This document shows, piece after piece, positions 8,237 to 16,443 of a DNA stretch of 64,000 nt. Made by a program: the position numbers and the translations under genes. The first letter of the stretch is position 1; each line of letters begins with the position of its first letter. A model generated the notes under the pieces. That model was not told where the DNA came from. It searched no databases and saw nothing but the letters and a program-made list of their open reading frames with translations. Origin of the DNA: Robertmurraya korlensis NBRC 107688 (GTDB lineage: Bacteria; Bacillota; Bacilli; Bacillales; Cytobacillaceae); NCBI RefSeq assembly GCF_001591645.1, contig NZ_BCVH01000003.1, forward strand, positions 1 to 64,000, given 5' to 3'.

Positions 8237-8713
8237 ATGTTGAATACTCAAAATTATCATTTGAAAAGAGTGGATATTTCTAATTCGGAATGGCATGAAG
8301 TGAAGGCTGAGGGACTGGTAATTGATAATGTAAGTTTAGCTAATACATCAATAAATAATGCGAATATGAGTAAAATGGAGATTAATGACGTTAATATGGG
8401 AAAGAGCAAAATCACAAATGCTAATCTTTCTGACATAGAGATTCAACATGCGAACTTAAGTCATGCCGTAATTAACCATGTTCATTTATATGGGACAGAA
8501 TTTGTTGATGTTGTTCTACCAACTGAGAATGATCCAAATGTCAGTCCTGAAAATCAATATAAACCGATTAGGTTCAATAACTGTAATCTAACTGGAACAC
8601 AGATGAAAAATTGTAATTTAGCAAATATGGAAATAGATGATTGTGATATTTCAGGTCTAAAAATAAATGGAATATTAATAGAAGAGTTGATAAGGGGTAA
8701 AATTAAGAAATAA
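8237..8713 (+). CDS. Pentapeptide repeat protein
   Basis: About 158 residues made almost entirely of A(N/D)LxN-type pentapeptides (for example VSLANTSINNANMSKMEIND, NANLSDIEIQHANLSHAVIN). These fold as a right-handed quadrilateral beta-helix. An insertion of about 30 residues (VLPTENDPNVSPENQYKP) interrupts two repeat blocks. Such proteins can mimic DNA or serve as scaffolds; the role here is unknown. The start is ATG behind GGAGGAGG. Confidence 0.85.
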   Translation: MLNTQNYHLKRVDISNSEWHEVKAEGLVIDNVSLANTSINNANMSKMEINDVNMGKSKITNANLSDIEIQHANLSHAVINHVHLYGTEFVDVVLPTENDPNVSPENQYKPIRFNNCNLTGTQMKNCNLANMEIDDCDISGLKINGILIEELIRGKIKK

Positions 8714-8835
8714 ATCTTTCTAGGTTATAAGAGTAATCTGTAAATTCTTGTACTAAGGGATCAATTTACTTAAAGCTGTAGAAAAGGAATAACTATATTT
8801 TTGTAGAACTACATTATTTATCCTAAGATTTATGA

Positions 8836-8866
8836 GTCAGAGAAGTTATTCTCTGATTTTTTTTAT
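8836..8866 (+). terminator. Terminator
   Basis: TCAGAGAA-GTTA-TTCTCTGA is followed by eight Ts, between the pentapeptide gene and the ECF sigma operon. Confidence 0.8.
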
Positions 8867-8877
8867 TTAGAAAATAT

Positions 8878-8907
8878 TGTAACTTTTCCCTTGCTTCAAA
8901 CGAAGTA
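8878..8907 (+). promoter_or_regulatory. Probable ECF sigma (autoregulatory) promoter
   Basis: TGTAAC (8878-8883) is followed after 17 bp by CGAAGTA (8901-8907), the AAC/CG layout of ECF-sigma promoters. The same AAC-N17-CG spacing recurs before the two other ECF genes in this window. Confidence 0.5.
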
Positions 8908-8936
8908 TATATGAATACAAACTAGGGGGGAGACGG

Positions 8937-9476
8937 GTGGTTGATTTAGATAACTTAGAAGATAGTATAAGTTCCATTTATAAACACTATTACTTAGACG
9001 TATTTAGGTTTTTAGTTTGCTTTTCTGGTAGCCAGCAGGATGCTGAGGATATGACACAAGAAGTATTTATTCGTGTACTAAATAATCTTAAAAACTTTGA
9101 TTGTACTAGGAATTTAAAAGCATGGATATTTACAATCGCAAGAAATGTAGCAGTTGATACTTATAGAAGGAAAAGATTCACTTCCATTTTTAAAGAGGGG
9201 TTTTTTAAGAAGTTAGAGTCAAAAGAAAAAGGTCCAAATGAGAAACTAGAAGATGCCGAAACTGTATCTCAAATTCATCTAGCCATATCAAACTTAAAAC
9301 CGCAATTTAGAGCTGTTGTCATTCTTAGAGGTATTAACGAATTTTCAATTAAGGAAACAGCTGAAATTCTAAAATGTAGTGAAACAAAGGTAAAAGTGAA
9401 TTATCATAGGGCTTTACAAGACCTCAAGAAGAAATTACATATACACTCAGAGGAGGTTTTCAGTAATGCAAAATGA
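8937..9476 (+). CDS. ECF RNA polymerase sigma factor
   Basis: 179 residues with sigma region 2 (YLDVFRFLVCFSGSQQDAEDMTQEVFIRV, then NLKAWIFTIARNVAVDTYRR) and region 4 (LKPQFRAVVILRGINEFSIKETAEILKCSETKVKVNYHRA). No extra domains. The start is GTG behind AGGGGGGAG. The stop overlaps the next gene by 11 nt, the usual position for a cognate anti-sigma factor; here that gene encodes a SpoIIP-domain membrane protein. Confidence 0.9.
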   Translation: MVDLDNLEDSISSIYKHYYLDVFRFLVCFSGSQQDAEDMTQEVFIRVLNNLKNFDCTRNLKAWIFTIARNVAVDTYRRKRFTSIFKEGFFKKLESKEKGPNEKLEDAETVSQIHLAISNLKPQFRAVVILRGINEFSIKETAEILKCSETKVKVNYHRALQDLKKKLHIHSEEVFSNAK

Positions 9477-10374
9477 CAAAGAGCTGTTTGACCAGATTAA
9501 GCAGTCGTTCCCCTATCAACCAACCAATGAATTTGTTAGCTCTACTGAAAATAGATTAAGAAAATTGGCTAGAAAGATGGATCGAAATAGGAAGGTTAAA
9601 AGAGTCTCCTTAATATCTACAGGGGCTTTGGTTTTTTCTATGTTCATGTCATGGGTTTTCTTATTTGATGGTAAACAGGAAGTAATAAGCTCTTTAACAA
9701 ATCATAATACCCCTCCTGTTTTATCAGAAACAGAAGAACAAGAACCATTGGTTTATATTTATCACACACATAACATGGAATCGTATTTACCTGAAATTAA
9801 TAAAAAAGGGATTGATCAAGCTTGGGATGAGGTTAAAAATATAACTCAAGTCGGTGAAAAATTAGGAAGTTCTTTGAAAGAGAGAGGGATCCATGTAATT
9901 CATGACCAAACGAAGGTACATGAAATAATCGAGGACCGTGGATTAAGATTTGAAGATTCATATAAAGTTTCTAGGGAGAGGCTGAATCAGGAATTACAGA
10001 GACATAGCAGCATTCAAATGGTATTTGATATTCACAGGGATTCGCTGAGAAGAAATCAAACTACGGTTACAATTAACGGAAAAGAATATGCTCAGGTTAC
10101 CTTCGTCTTATCTAATTCACCCGAAAATTACGAAAAAAACCATAAGTTAGCAGAAGCAATACACCAAGGATTGCTAGAAAGTTATCCGCAGCTCTCTAAA
10201 GGGGTGGTAACCAAATCAAAGTCTGACAAAACCATAACCTATAATCAAGAACTAAAAGCAGGATCAATGATAGTAGAAATCGGTGGGGTTGATAATACCT
10301 TTGAAGAATCATTTAGAACAGTGGAAGCTCTTGCTGATGTTATTGAGAAGATACTAAAAAAGCAAAGTCATTGA
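9466..10374 (+). CDS. Membrane-anchored SpoIIP-domain amidase, candidate anti-sigma partner
   Basis: 302 residues. A cytosolic, basic N-terminal tail of about 45 residues resembles anti-sigma tails. It is followed by one membrane segment (about 46-67), a linker and a SpoIIP peptidoglycan hydrolase domain (about 95-300). SpoIIP hallmarks are intact: YHTHNMESYLP (H100, H102, E105), DIHRDS (H190) and EIGGVDNT (E271). SpoIIP cleaves stem peptides and glycan strands during engulfment. Here the domain is coupled to an ECF sigma gene by an 11-nt overlap. I infer a sensor or effector that regulates sigma and acts on wall peptidoglycan outside the membrane. Confidence 0.8.
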   Translation: MQNDKELFDQIKQSFPYQPTNEFVSSTENRLRKLARKMDRNRKVKRVSLISTGALVFSMFMSWVFLFDGKQEVISSLTNHNTPPVLSETEEQEPLVYIYHTHNMESYLPEINKKGIDQAWDEVKNITQVGEKLGSSLKERGIHVIHDQTKVHEIIEDRGLRFEDSYKVSRERLNQELQRHSSIQMVFDIHRDSLRRNQTTVTINGKEYAQVTFVLSNSPENYEKNHKLAEAIHQGLLESYPQLSKGVVTKSKSDKTITYNQELKAGSMIVEIGGVDNTFEESFRTVEALADVIEKILKKQSH

Positions 10375-10471
10375 TAGTACGACTGAATCTATAACATTTT
10401 TTCTGAGCCGCTATCGGACGACAATCTGTAATGAATGGGGAATATGGAACAAACAAATAAAAGGATTGGAG

Positions 10472-10966
10472 ATGAAAAGGTTGGAAAAAGAATTAGATAT
10501 AGCTATTAATTTACGGAAAAGTGGTAATCACAAAGAATCTAACGAATTACTTATGAAACTAGTCCAGGAGTACGCCGAAAATGCGTCAATTAACTATCAA
10601 TGTGCTTGGAGTCTTGATTTATTAGGAGAAGAAGCAAAAGCAGTTTCCTTTTATGAAAATGCTATCAAATTAGGGCTCTCTTCGAATGAACTGGAAGGAG
10701 CCTTGTTAGGACTAGGGAGTACCTATAGAACATTAGGAGAATATGAAAAGTCAAAAAGGATATTTCAAAAGGGAATCGAATCGTTTCCAAACAATAGAGC
10801 AATTCAAACATTCTATTCGATGACTTTATATAATTTAAACGAACATAGTAAAGCGATGGAGTTGTTATTAAAATGCTTAATAGATACGACCAAAGACGAT
10901 AATATCTTAAATTATAAAAAAGCAATTGATTTCTATTCGATTAAATTAGATGAAATTTGGGAGTAG
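10472..10966 (+). CDS. Tetratricopeptide repeat protein
   Basis: About 164 residues of TPR helices: KSGNHKESNELLMKL, YQCAWSLDLLGEEAKAVSFY, LLGLGSTYRTLGEYEKSKRIF, TFYSMTLYNLNEHSKAMELL. No signal peptide, so a cytosolic protein-interaction module. The ATG at 10472 follows AAAGGATTGG; a TTG at 10466 lies inside that site. It is probably not part of the sigma operon, since a 97-nt gap intervenes. Function unknown. Confidence 0.8.
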   Translation: MKRLEKELDIAINLRKSGNHKESNELLMKLVQEYAENASINYQCAWSLDLLGEEAKAVSFYENAIKLGLSSNELEGALLGLGSTYRTLGEYEKSKRIFQKGIESFPNNRAIQTFYSMTLYNLNEHSKAMELLLKCLIDTTKDDNILNYKKAIDFYSIKLDEIWE

Positions 10967-11070
10967 TTTTGAATAGGTGTACTTAAGGGGAGGGCGTTCA
11001 TCCAAGGAGGATGATTGCCCCTTACCTTTAAATGTCGTATCCCTATAAAAACTAAGACGATTAAAAACAC

Positions 11071-11553
11071 TTACATTTTATTAAATCTATTATTGTTAGA
11101 GTAATGCTCCTTAACAGATGGAAGAAGAGTAATGGATTGAATAAATATTCCTAGGAAGATGTAGAAGACGTGAATAAATGCAACGGCTTGAATCATATAC
11201 ATTTCGACTGTAATCCAAATGATTAAAATAAAACCAATGTATAGTGAATGATTCCATGACCAGTGCATTTCTTTATAAAGGCTCAGCTTTTCAGCGATTT
11301 TTAGCGGCTTTTCAGAGATAAGGAAAACGGCAGTTACTAGTGGAAGAATACCTAATCCAACAAAGAGTATTATTCCTGGGATGAGGAAATTATCAAATGG
11401 GCTATTCTGCAACATACTAAGAGGCATTGCCAAAATCGAACCGTCAGGAAAAATAATTAGTACACCTCCACCAAATAGCGCACCAATTCCAAGTAAAAAG
11501 TGTAAACAAATTAACAAATAGCAAGCAAAAGACTTTTTTTGTTTCGCATCCAT
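11071..11553 (-). CDS. Four-TM membrane protein, unknown function
   Basis: About 160 residues with four hydrophobic segments (roughly residues 10-32, 57-78, 103-122 and 125-147). The start MDAKQKKS at 11553 is chosen because GGAGATG lies 7 nt upstream, inside the longer frame. No family is recognised. Confidence 0.65.
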   Translation of the reverse strand: MDAKQKKSFACYLLICLHFLLGIGALFGGGVLIIFPDGSILAMPLSMLQNSPFDNFLIPGIILFVGLGILPLVTAVFLISEKPLKIAEKLSLYKEMHWSWNHSLYIGFILIIWITVEMYMIQAVAFIHVFYIFLGIFIQSITLLPSVKEHYSNNNRFNKM

Positions 11554-11778
11554 TAAAATCATCTCCATAAAAAGTATGGTTTCAAATTGATTTTATAGCA
11601 TTCCAGATACTATAGGATGGTGAAACATGACGGGACTGTGAACTTTTTTAAAGGTTCTGAAACTTTATTTGAACATATTTACACATATTCGAAAATATTA
11701 CGCAGGAGTATGAACTATACAAGAAACTTAGCTTTGAGATGCTTTGAATCCACCTTGTTCAACAATTGAAAGCCATCG

Positions 11779-12030
11779 TCAATGACTGGAATTATACTCA
11801 CTTCCTACTTTAGGTTTAGTGAAAATTTTCCCATTGTTTAACTCACACCAATTTTCTAATTCGTCATAAGTTTCCTTGTTTCCGTATTTTGCTAAAAAAG
11901 TTTCCTTCGTTTCGAATACTTCCATTAAACCTTCTTCTATTAATATGGTCATTCGAAAAGGGTTTAGTTGAAAAACCTTAGAGACCGCTATTAACTCACC
12001 GATATGAACCATATGAGCGATATTTTCCAT
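11779..12030 (-). CDS. Small hypothetical protein
   Basis: 83 residues, soluble, mixed alpha/beta, with an excellent ribosome binding site (GAAGGAGATG) before ATG. No recognisable motif. Confidence 0.6.
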   Translation of the reverse strand: MENIAHMVHIGELIAVSKVFQLNPFRMTILIEEGLMEVFETKETFLAKYGNKETYDELENWCELNNGKIFTKPKVGSEYNSSH

Positions 12031-12194
12031 TATTTCATCTCCTTCTACTGTTAGAGATAGTACTACCTAAGTATTATTTTCAATTCTTCCCGTACTATGT
12101 ATTACTTCACTAACAGTGCATGTTTAGGGGTGAGGGAATATTTATTGGGTAAATTAAATTACAAAATGTTACAATTGTAAAAGAGGTGAAATGA

Positions 12195-12335
12195 ATGAGT
12201 CTCCTTCTTTTTTCAATCATTCATATTGTAATTGGTTTAGCTCTCATATATTTTTATGGGAAATTACCAAAAGTGCTTACCATATTTGTATCTGTGTTCT
12301 TGATTATGAGTTTTCTATACTGGGGATTGCTTTAA
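12195..12335 (+). CDS. 46-residue membrane protein
   Basis: ATG at 12195 opens a 46-codon frame ending with TAA at 12333-12335. The peptide has two hydrophobic helices (about residues 2-21 and 26-45) separated by YGKLPK. AAGAGGTGA (12181-12189) gives a good binding site 5 nt upstream, and a terminator follows at 12391-12419. An overlapping 61-codon frame starting at 12191 has no coherent hydrophobic pattern and is rejected. Function unknown. Confidence 0.6.
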   Translation: MSLLLFSIIHIVIGLALIYFYGKLPKVLTIFVSVFLIMSFLYWGLL

Positions 12336-12390
12336 TAAATTCAGTAAGCTTACCGGACGTTGCCACAACATATTGAAGACTCCCTAAATG

Positions 12391-12419
12391 GAGTACCTCA
12401 ACCATGAGGTGCTTTTTTT
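12391..12419 (+). terminator. Terminator
   Basis: GTACCTCA-ACCA-TGAGGTGC followed by seven Ts. Confidence 0.8.
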
Positions 12420-12447
12420 CATTTAATAGAATTAAAAGAACAAAATA

Positions 12448-12476
12448 GTGAACCCAAGTAATTCCAGAATCGTCTA
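12448..12476 (+). promoter_or_regulatory. Probable ECF sigma promoter
   Basis: GTGAAC (AAC at 12451-12453) is separated by 17 bp from CGTCTA (12471-12476). The transcript would start near 12483, so translation of the next gene must begin downstream of this. Confidence 0.55.
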
Positions 12477-12498
12477 TTTTATGTGGAGGGGGAGAGAG

Positions 12499-13047
12499 AT
12501 GGAAGGAAGAGCCCATATGGAATCAAAGAATAAAGAAGAATTGATCGCGGACTTACTCGCATTGTATGGTACTGAATTAAAGAGAATTGCTTTTATGTAT
12601 GTCCATGATCATGCTTTAACGGAAGATATCCTACAAGAAGTGTTTATCGCTTGTTTCAACAATCTAGATCATTTTAGAGGTGAGAGTAGCTATAAAACTT
12701 GGCTTGTAAAAATCACGGTTAATAAGTGTAAAGACTCATTAAGAAGATGGAGTATAAGAAATATCATCTATAAACCAAAGATAGATATGCAGAAATTGCA
12801 TCATTCTAGTCCTGAGTCAACTTACATAACGAAAGTAGAGGATATTGAACTTGTGGAACAGGTGATGAAATTACCGATGAAATTAAGGGATGTCATCATA
12901 CTGTTCTATTACCAAGAATGTAGTGTTGAAGAAGTGAGTTCCATTCTAAATATTAACATCAACACGGTTAAGTCTCGTTTATTTAGAGCCCGAAAAAAAT
13001 TAGAAGAATCAATGAAAGGCGGGGACCATGAGTGGAGGATAAACTAA
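12499..13047 (+). CDS. ECF RNA polymerase sigma factor
   Basis: About 182 residues with region 2 (LKRIAFMYVHDHALTEDILQ, DHFRGESSYKTWLVKITVNK) and region 4 (LRDVIILFYYQECSVEEVSS, NTVKSRLFRARKKLEESM). The ATG at 12499 has GGAGGGGG 7 nt upstream. A second ATG at 12517 is also possible. Longer frames start upstream of the expected transcription start. It overlaps the next gene by 16 nt. Confidence 0.88.
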   Translation: MEGRAHMESKNKEELIADLLALYGTELKRIAFMYVHDHALTEDILQEVFIACFNNLDHFRGESSYKTWLVKITVNKCKDSLRRWSIRNIIYKPKIDMQKLHHSSPESTYITKVEDIELVEQVMKLPMKLRDVIILFYYQECSVEEVSSILNININTVKSRLFRARKKLEESMKGGDHEWRIN

Positions 13048-13796
13048 GTGGTTTTAGAAAAATGGTAGATGACCAAGTACTAAAGAGTATTTATGTATCT
13101 AAGAAGGAAGAACGTAAGATTTTAGATAGCTTACGAACAAAAACTAATAAAGGAAATAGGTTGCAGTATTATTTTGGTGCTATCGCAGCACTACTTCTTA
13201 TGGGCATCATTGGCTATAGCTTTTTAAATGATTTGAGTGGTTATTCACAAGATAGTGATAATCAAACAAGTTCAGTAAATGGATCCTCAGGGACCGAGGC
13301 AAGTATAACTAAGAATATTTTCGATACAACACCTTCAAGTGAAGATGTTACTGTAACCTTTTCGGCAGCTGAACAAGAATTAATTAGGGATGTGAATGGA
13401 ATTCAGTCACTTGTTTTATCGAGCCATGCCTTTATACCATTAGAAAAGATGAATGACTTAACAGGCGGGAGTAGTGAACCTAAAATTGAAGCCACTAAAA
13501 ATTCTGATAACGCTATATTGATGAAAGCAACTTTTCCTTTTGTTGAAGGGGAGCCCATAATTTTAATGACGAAAGAGAACAAGTATGGCTCTGCAAAGGA
13601 TGCTATTAAGTCTTTAAGTTCGTTATTTCCAAATACCAAAACATTATCTATATCAGGTAAAGATGCGATCTTATATGAAACCAATGGTAAATCAGAAGTG
13701 TTGATTATGGAAGAGAAATACGTATATTCCATTAGCGGCGGGATTGATAGTTCCATTTTAACTGGTATTGCTGAACAGATCGTGTTTTCAGAGTAA
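13032..13796 (+). CDS. Membrane-anchored anti-sigma-like protein
   Basis: 254 residues: a charged cytosolic N-terminus (about 1-45), one membrane helix (about 47-64) and a Ser/Thr-rich linker. An extracytoplasmic domain of about 170 residues with alternating beta strands follows. The position (GTG start overlapping the sigma gene) and topology fit a cognate anti-sigma factor that senses an envelope signal. No zinc-binding HxxxCxxC motif is visible. The outer domain is not recognised. Confidence 0.7.
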   Translation: MEDKLSGFRKMVDDQVLKSIYVSKKEERKILDSLRTKTNKGNRLQYYFGAIAALLLMGIIGYSFLNDLSGYSQDSDNQTSSVNGSSGTEASITKNIFDTTPSSEDVTVTFSAAEQELIRDVNGIQSLVLSSHAFIPLEKMNDLTGGSSEPKIEATKNSDNAILMKATFPFVEGEPIILMTKENKYGSAKDAIKSLSSLFPNTKTLSISGKDAILYETNGKSEVLIMEEKYVYSISGGIDSSILTGIAEQIVFSE

Positions 13797-13887
13797 AGTA
13801 TAGGAGGCATTGATCCAAGAAGGGGTAATTCTTTTAGTATGGAATTTCTTACTATACAAAAAGGGCAGGAAGTTGAAGAACAAAGTG

Positions 13888-13914
13888 AAAAGACACTCCT
13901 TTGGAATGTCTTTT
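13888..13914. terminator. Bidirectional terminator
   Basis: AAAAGACA and TGTCTTTT arms with an inner TCC/GGA pair, between the convergent anti-sigma and Rrf2 genes. Confidence 0.7.
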
Positions 13915-14349
13915 CTAACAGATATTTTCTTTCGTAGCAATATCTTTCACAACATCTTCTAAAGTAACATTTCTTAAAACCTTCTCCATTGCCAATTGTG
14001 CTGCTGTGAATATAGGTTCAATTGTATTCTGGATGTTCCTACCTACGGGACAATTCGGATGTGGGGTTTCATGTATGCTAAACAATTCTTTCTCCTGTAC
14101 AACATTTACTGCCTTATAAACGTCGAATAATGTAATATCGGATAATTCCTTTGCAAGCTTTGCCCCTGCAATCCCTGGATTTACTTCTATCAAACCAGCT
14201 TTTTTAAGCATTCCCATTAGTTTTCTAATCACGGCTGGGTTCGTGTTAACGCTTGAAGCTAAAAACTCAGAAGAGGTTACTCCTTCTTTATTAAATTCAA
14301 TGAGAGTCAATATATGAATTCCGACAGCAAATCGGCTGCTGATGGACAT
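13915..14349 (-). CDS. Rrf2 family transcriptional regulator (YwnA-like)
   Basis: 144 residues. The Rrf2 winged helix is clear: SSRFAVGIHILTLIEFNKEG, then TSSEFLASSVNTNPAVIRKLM as recognition helix and PGIAGAKLAKELSDITLFDVYKAV as wing. Only one Cys (HPNCPVG) lies in the region where Fe-S members carry three, so an iron-sulphur cluster is unlikely. RBS is GAGGTGGTG before ATG. It is transcribed divergently from an NmrA-type oxidoreductase and probably represses it through the palindromes at 14477-14508. Confidence 0.88.
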   Translation of the reverse strand: MSISSRFAVGIHILTLIEFNKEGVTSSEFLASSVNTNPAVIRKLMGMLKKAGLIEVNPGIAGAKLAKELSDITLFDVYKAVNVVQEKELFSIHETPHPNCPVGRNIQNTIEPIFTAAQLAMEKVLRNVTLEDVVKDIATKENIC

Positions 14350-14465
14350 GTTCAGTCACCACCTCTATAACTTTTCCATTAATAACTTTATTTATCGTGT
14401 AATTGAATTGGTTACAAGTTTATTATACCAAATTACGCACAAAATAATAAATATTATTTAAGCTG

Positions 14466-14508
14466 TTGACATACCGGTTACATGTAACTAAAATAAATAC
14501 ATGTAATC
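14466..14508 (+). promoter_or_regulatory. Promoter with tandem Rrf2-type operators
   Basis: TTGACA (14466-14471), a 17-bp spacer and TAAAAT (14489-14494) form a strong sigma-A promoter. The perfect palindrome GTTACATGTAAC (14477-14488) fills the spacer. A second TACATGTA core lies at 14498-14505, about two helical turns away centre to centre. A repressor bound here would block RNA polymerase. Confidence 0.75.
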
Positions 14509-14543
14509 ATAATTGTTACAGATACAAATAGGAGGAATAACAA

Positions 14544-15404
14544 ATGAAAATATTAGTTACAGGAGCTTCAGGAAAATTAGGTTCAAAGGTTGTAGAATCA
14601 TTATTGAAATCTATACCTGCAAGTGAGCTGGCAGTAAGTGTTCGAAATCCAGAGAAAGTAGAAGGACTTCGTGCTCTTGGAATAGAAGTTCGTCAAGGAG
14701 ATTTTAATCAACCTGAAACATTAGATCAAGCATTTACGGGGATCGATCGCTTATTAATTATTTCTGCGGATGGTGACAATGAAACAAGAATTCGTCAACA
14801 TACGAATGCTGTTCAAGCAGCTGAGCGAGCAGGGGTAAAATTTATTGCTTACACAAGTCTAGCAAATGCAACAGAAAGCAAAAATCTAATGGCTCCACCT
14901 CATGTTGCGACAGAAGCAGCCATTATTAAGACGGGTATCCCATATTCTTTCTTGCGCAACAATTGGTATTTAGAAAACGAAATTGGAAGCATTCAAGGTG
15001 CTATGGCAGGAGCTCCATGGGTTACTTCTGCTGGAGAAGGGAAAGTAGGCTGGGCACTGCGACAAGATTACGCAGATGCAGCGGCAAAGGTACTGGTTGA
15101 AAACGGTCATGACAATACAGTGTATGAACTTTCAGGTCCCCTTTTAACTCAAGACGAGTTGGCATCTGCTCTTGTAAATGTATTGGGTAAAGAAGTACCT
15201 GTACAACAAGTAAGTGACGAAAAATATGCAGAGATCATGAAAGGTATAGGACTACCTGATTTTGTGATCCCGATTGTGGTAGGAATTCAAGAAAGCATTC
15301 GGAACGGTTCATTACAAGTTGAACCTAGCGATTTTGAGAAAGTTCTCGGTCGTCCAGTTACGCCGATCAACGAAGCTCTAACACAACTTGTTAATGAACT
15401 ATAA
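14544..15404 (+). CDS. NmrA-like NAD(P)H-binding oxidoreductase (QorB-type)
   Basis: 286 residues of an atypical short-chain dehydrogenase. A Rossmann motif is at the N-terminus (LVTGASGKLGSKV), followed by DRLLIISADGDN and AAERAGVKFIAYTSL. PYSFLRNNWYLEN is typical of NmrA/QorB proteins, which act on quinones or sense NADP. The operator-controlled divergent Rrf2 gene suggests induction by electrophile or redox stress. RBS is AGGAGG. Confidence 0.85.
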   Translation: MKILVTGASGKLGSKVVESLLKSIPASELAVSVRNPEKVEGLRALGIEVRQGDFNQPETLDQAFTGIDRLLIISADGDNETRIRQHTNAVQAAERAGVKFIAYTSLANATESKNLMAPPHVATEAAIIKTGIPYSFLRNNWYLENEIGSIQGAMAGAPWVTSAGEGKVGWALRQDYADAAAKVLVENGHDNTVYELSGPLLTQDELASALVNVLGKEVPVQQVSDEKYAEIMKGIGLPDFVIPIVVGIQESIRNGSLQVEPSDFEKVLGRPVTPINEALTQLVNEL

Positions 15405-15429
15405 AAACCGACATTATGTCGATTTTTTT
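15405..15429 (+). terminator. Terminator
   Basis: CGACAT-TATGTCG short stem followed by seven Ts. Confidence 0.65.
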
Positions 15430-15536
15430 GCAGAATAGGGCAGTTGAAATCAATGTGCATAATATATTTATGTGGTAGGAAAAACTGCTTTGGAAATTCG
15501 GATTAAAGATTATGTAAAAAACTTATAAATGACATA

Positions 15537-15573
15537 GAAGGGTGGAACTCAACGGTTCCATCCTCTTTTTTTT
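15537..15573 (+). terminator. Terminator-like hairpin upstream of the YesL-like gene
   Basis: GGGTGGAAC and GTTCCATCC arms followed by eight Ts. It lies between the NmrA gene terminator and the next gene and could act as an attenuator. The sequence superficially recalls a T-box terminator, but no stem I or full T-box motif is present. Confidence 0.55.
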
Positions 15574-15685
15574 CCAAATAGGTAAAGATTTTTGTATAGA
15601 CTGTCAAAATAATATTTATACAAATCTTGTAGAAATTTATAAAATGAATAAAATAGCTTGTAAAATAGGGAAGGAGTGTATATGG

Positions 15686-16324
15686 ATGGATACAACAGGG
15701 ATGACGGGGAAACTTTATCAAGCTTGTCAATGGATCTCTCGGTTGGCCTATTTGAATCTCCTCTGGTTGTTATTTATAGGTGTGGGGCTGGTGTTCTTTG
15801 GGGTTGCGCCTTCTACCGTGGCGATGTTCACGATTATTCGTAAATGGTTACAGGGGGAAAGGGAGCTGCCTATTTTTTCAACATTTATGGAGATTTTTAA
15901 AAGGGAGTTCTGGGCATCCAATCGGTTAGGGCTGGTGTTAATGGCTTCTAGTTTTGTAATATGGTTCGATTGGCAGTTAATTGGTGGGGTTCAAGGAACG
16001 TTATATCCGATCTTAGCAGGGTGTTTAATCGGTGTATCATTGTTATTTATGATGGTTTTAACCTATATTTTCCCCGTTTATGTACATTACGAAAACAAGA
16101 CGTTCCAGTATATAAAAGTGGCGTTTTTGCTTGGGATCTCCTATCCACTGTATTCATTCGTGATGCTGCTGGCAGTTATTTGCGTCTTAGCGCTTAGTCT
16201 ATTTTTCAATGGGATAGGATTCCTCTTCTTTGGGAGTGGGATAAGTTATATACTAATGTATATTTCTAATCTATTATTTAGTAAATTAGCTCAAAAATAT
16301 GATGTGTCCATTCTGAGTTCATAG
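15686..16324 (+). CDS. DUF624 family membrane protein (YesL-like)
   Basis: About 212 residues with five to six membrane helices (starting LAYLNLLWLLFIGVGLVFFG). The N-terminal block with GVAPSTVAMFTIIRKW is typical of DUF624. YesL-type proteins sit beside YesM/YesN and ABC sugar permeases in plant-polysaccharide loci, with unknown role. The ATG at 15686 follows AAGGAG; most of the upstream part of the long frame crosses the terminator hairpin and is not coding. Confidence 0.82.
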   Translation: MDTTGMTGKLYQACQWISRLAYLNLLWLLFIGVGLVFFGVAPSTVAMFTIIRKWLQGERELPIFSTFMEIFKREFWASNRLGLVLMASSFVIWFDWQLIGGVQGTLYPILAGCLIGVSLLFMMVLTYIFPVYVHYENKTFQYIKVAFLLGISYPLYSFVMLLAVICVLALSLFFNGIGFLFFGSGISYILMYISNLLFSKLAQKYDVSILSS

Positions 16325-16398
16325 ATACTGGTCAAATAATTCTCATAATAAGTAAATTTATTGATATGTTGGGAAAATATGATTTTGCTACACTTGTT

Positions 16399-16414
16399 TT
16401 GTAAGGGTTTACAA
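16399..16414 (+). promoter_or_regulatory. cre-like palindrome upstream of the sugar-binding lipoprotein
   Basis: TTGTAAGGGTTTACAA is an inverted repeat. Its core differs from the CcpA site consensus TGNAARCGNWWWCA at one position (GG instead of CG). It lies about 30 bp before the start codon, where CcpA would repress. Confidence 0.45.
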
Positions 16415-16443
16415 TAAATAAATAAGTAGTAGGGGGAAAGGCA

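Noticed and set aside
10991-11022. GGGCGTTCATCC...GGATGATTGCCC hairpin as terminator
   Set aside because: The stem is present but mismatched and the downstream tract (CTTACC) is not U-rich, so it is not called.
12191-12376. 61-codon frame with an overlapping start
   Set aside because: Alternative frame of the 46-residue membrane protein; lacks a coherent pattern and runs into the terminator.
15537-15573. T-box-like terminator (GGGTGGAAC...GTTCCATCC plus T run)
   Set aside because: No stem I, specifier loop or complete AGGGTGGNACCGCG motif in the 110 bases upstream, and the following gene is not an aminoacyl-tRNA or amino-acid gene. Treated as a plain hairpin.
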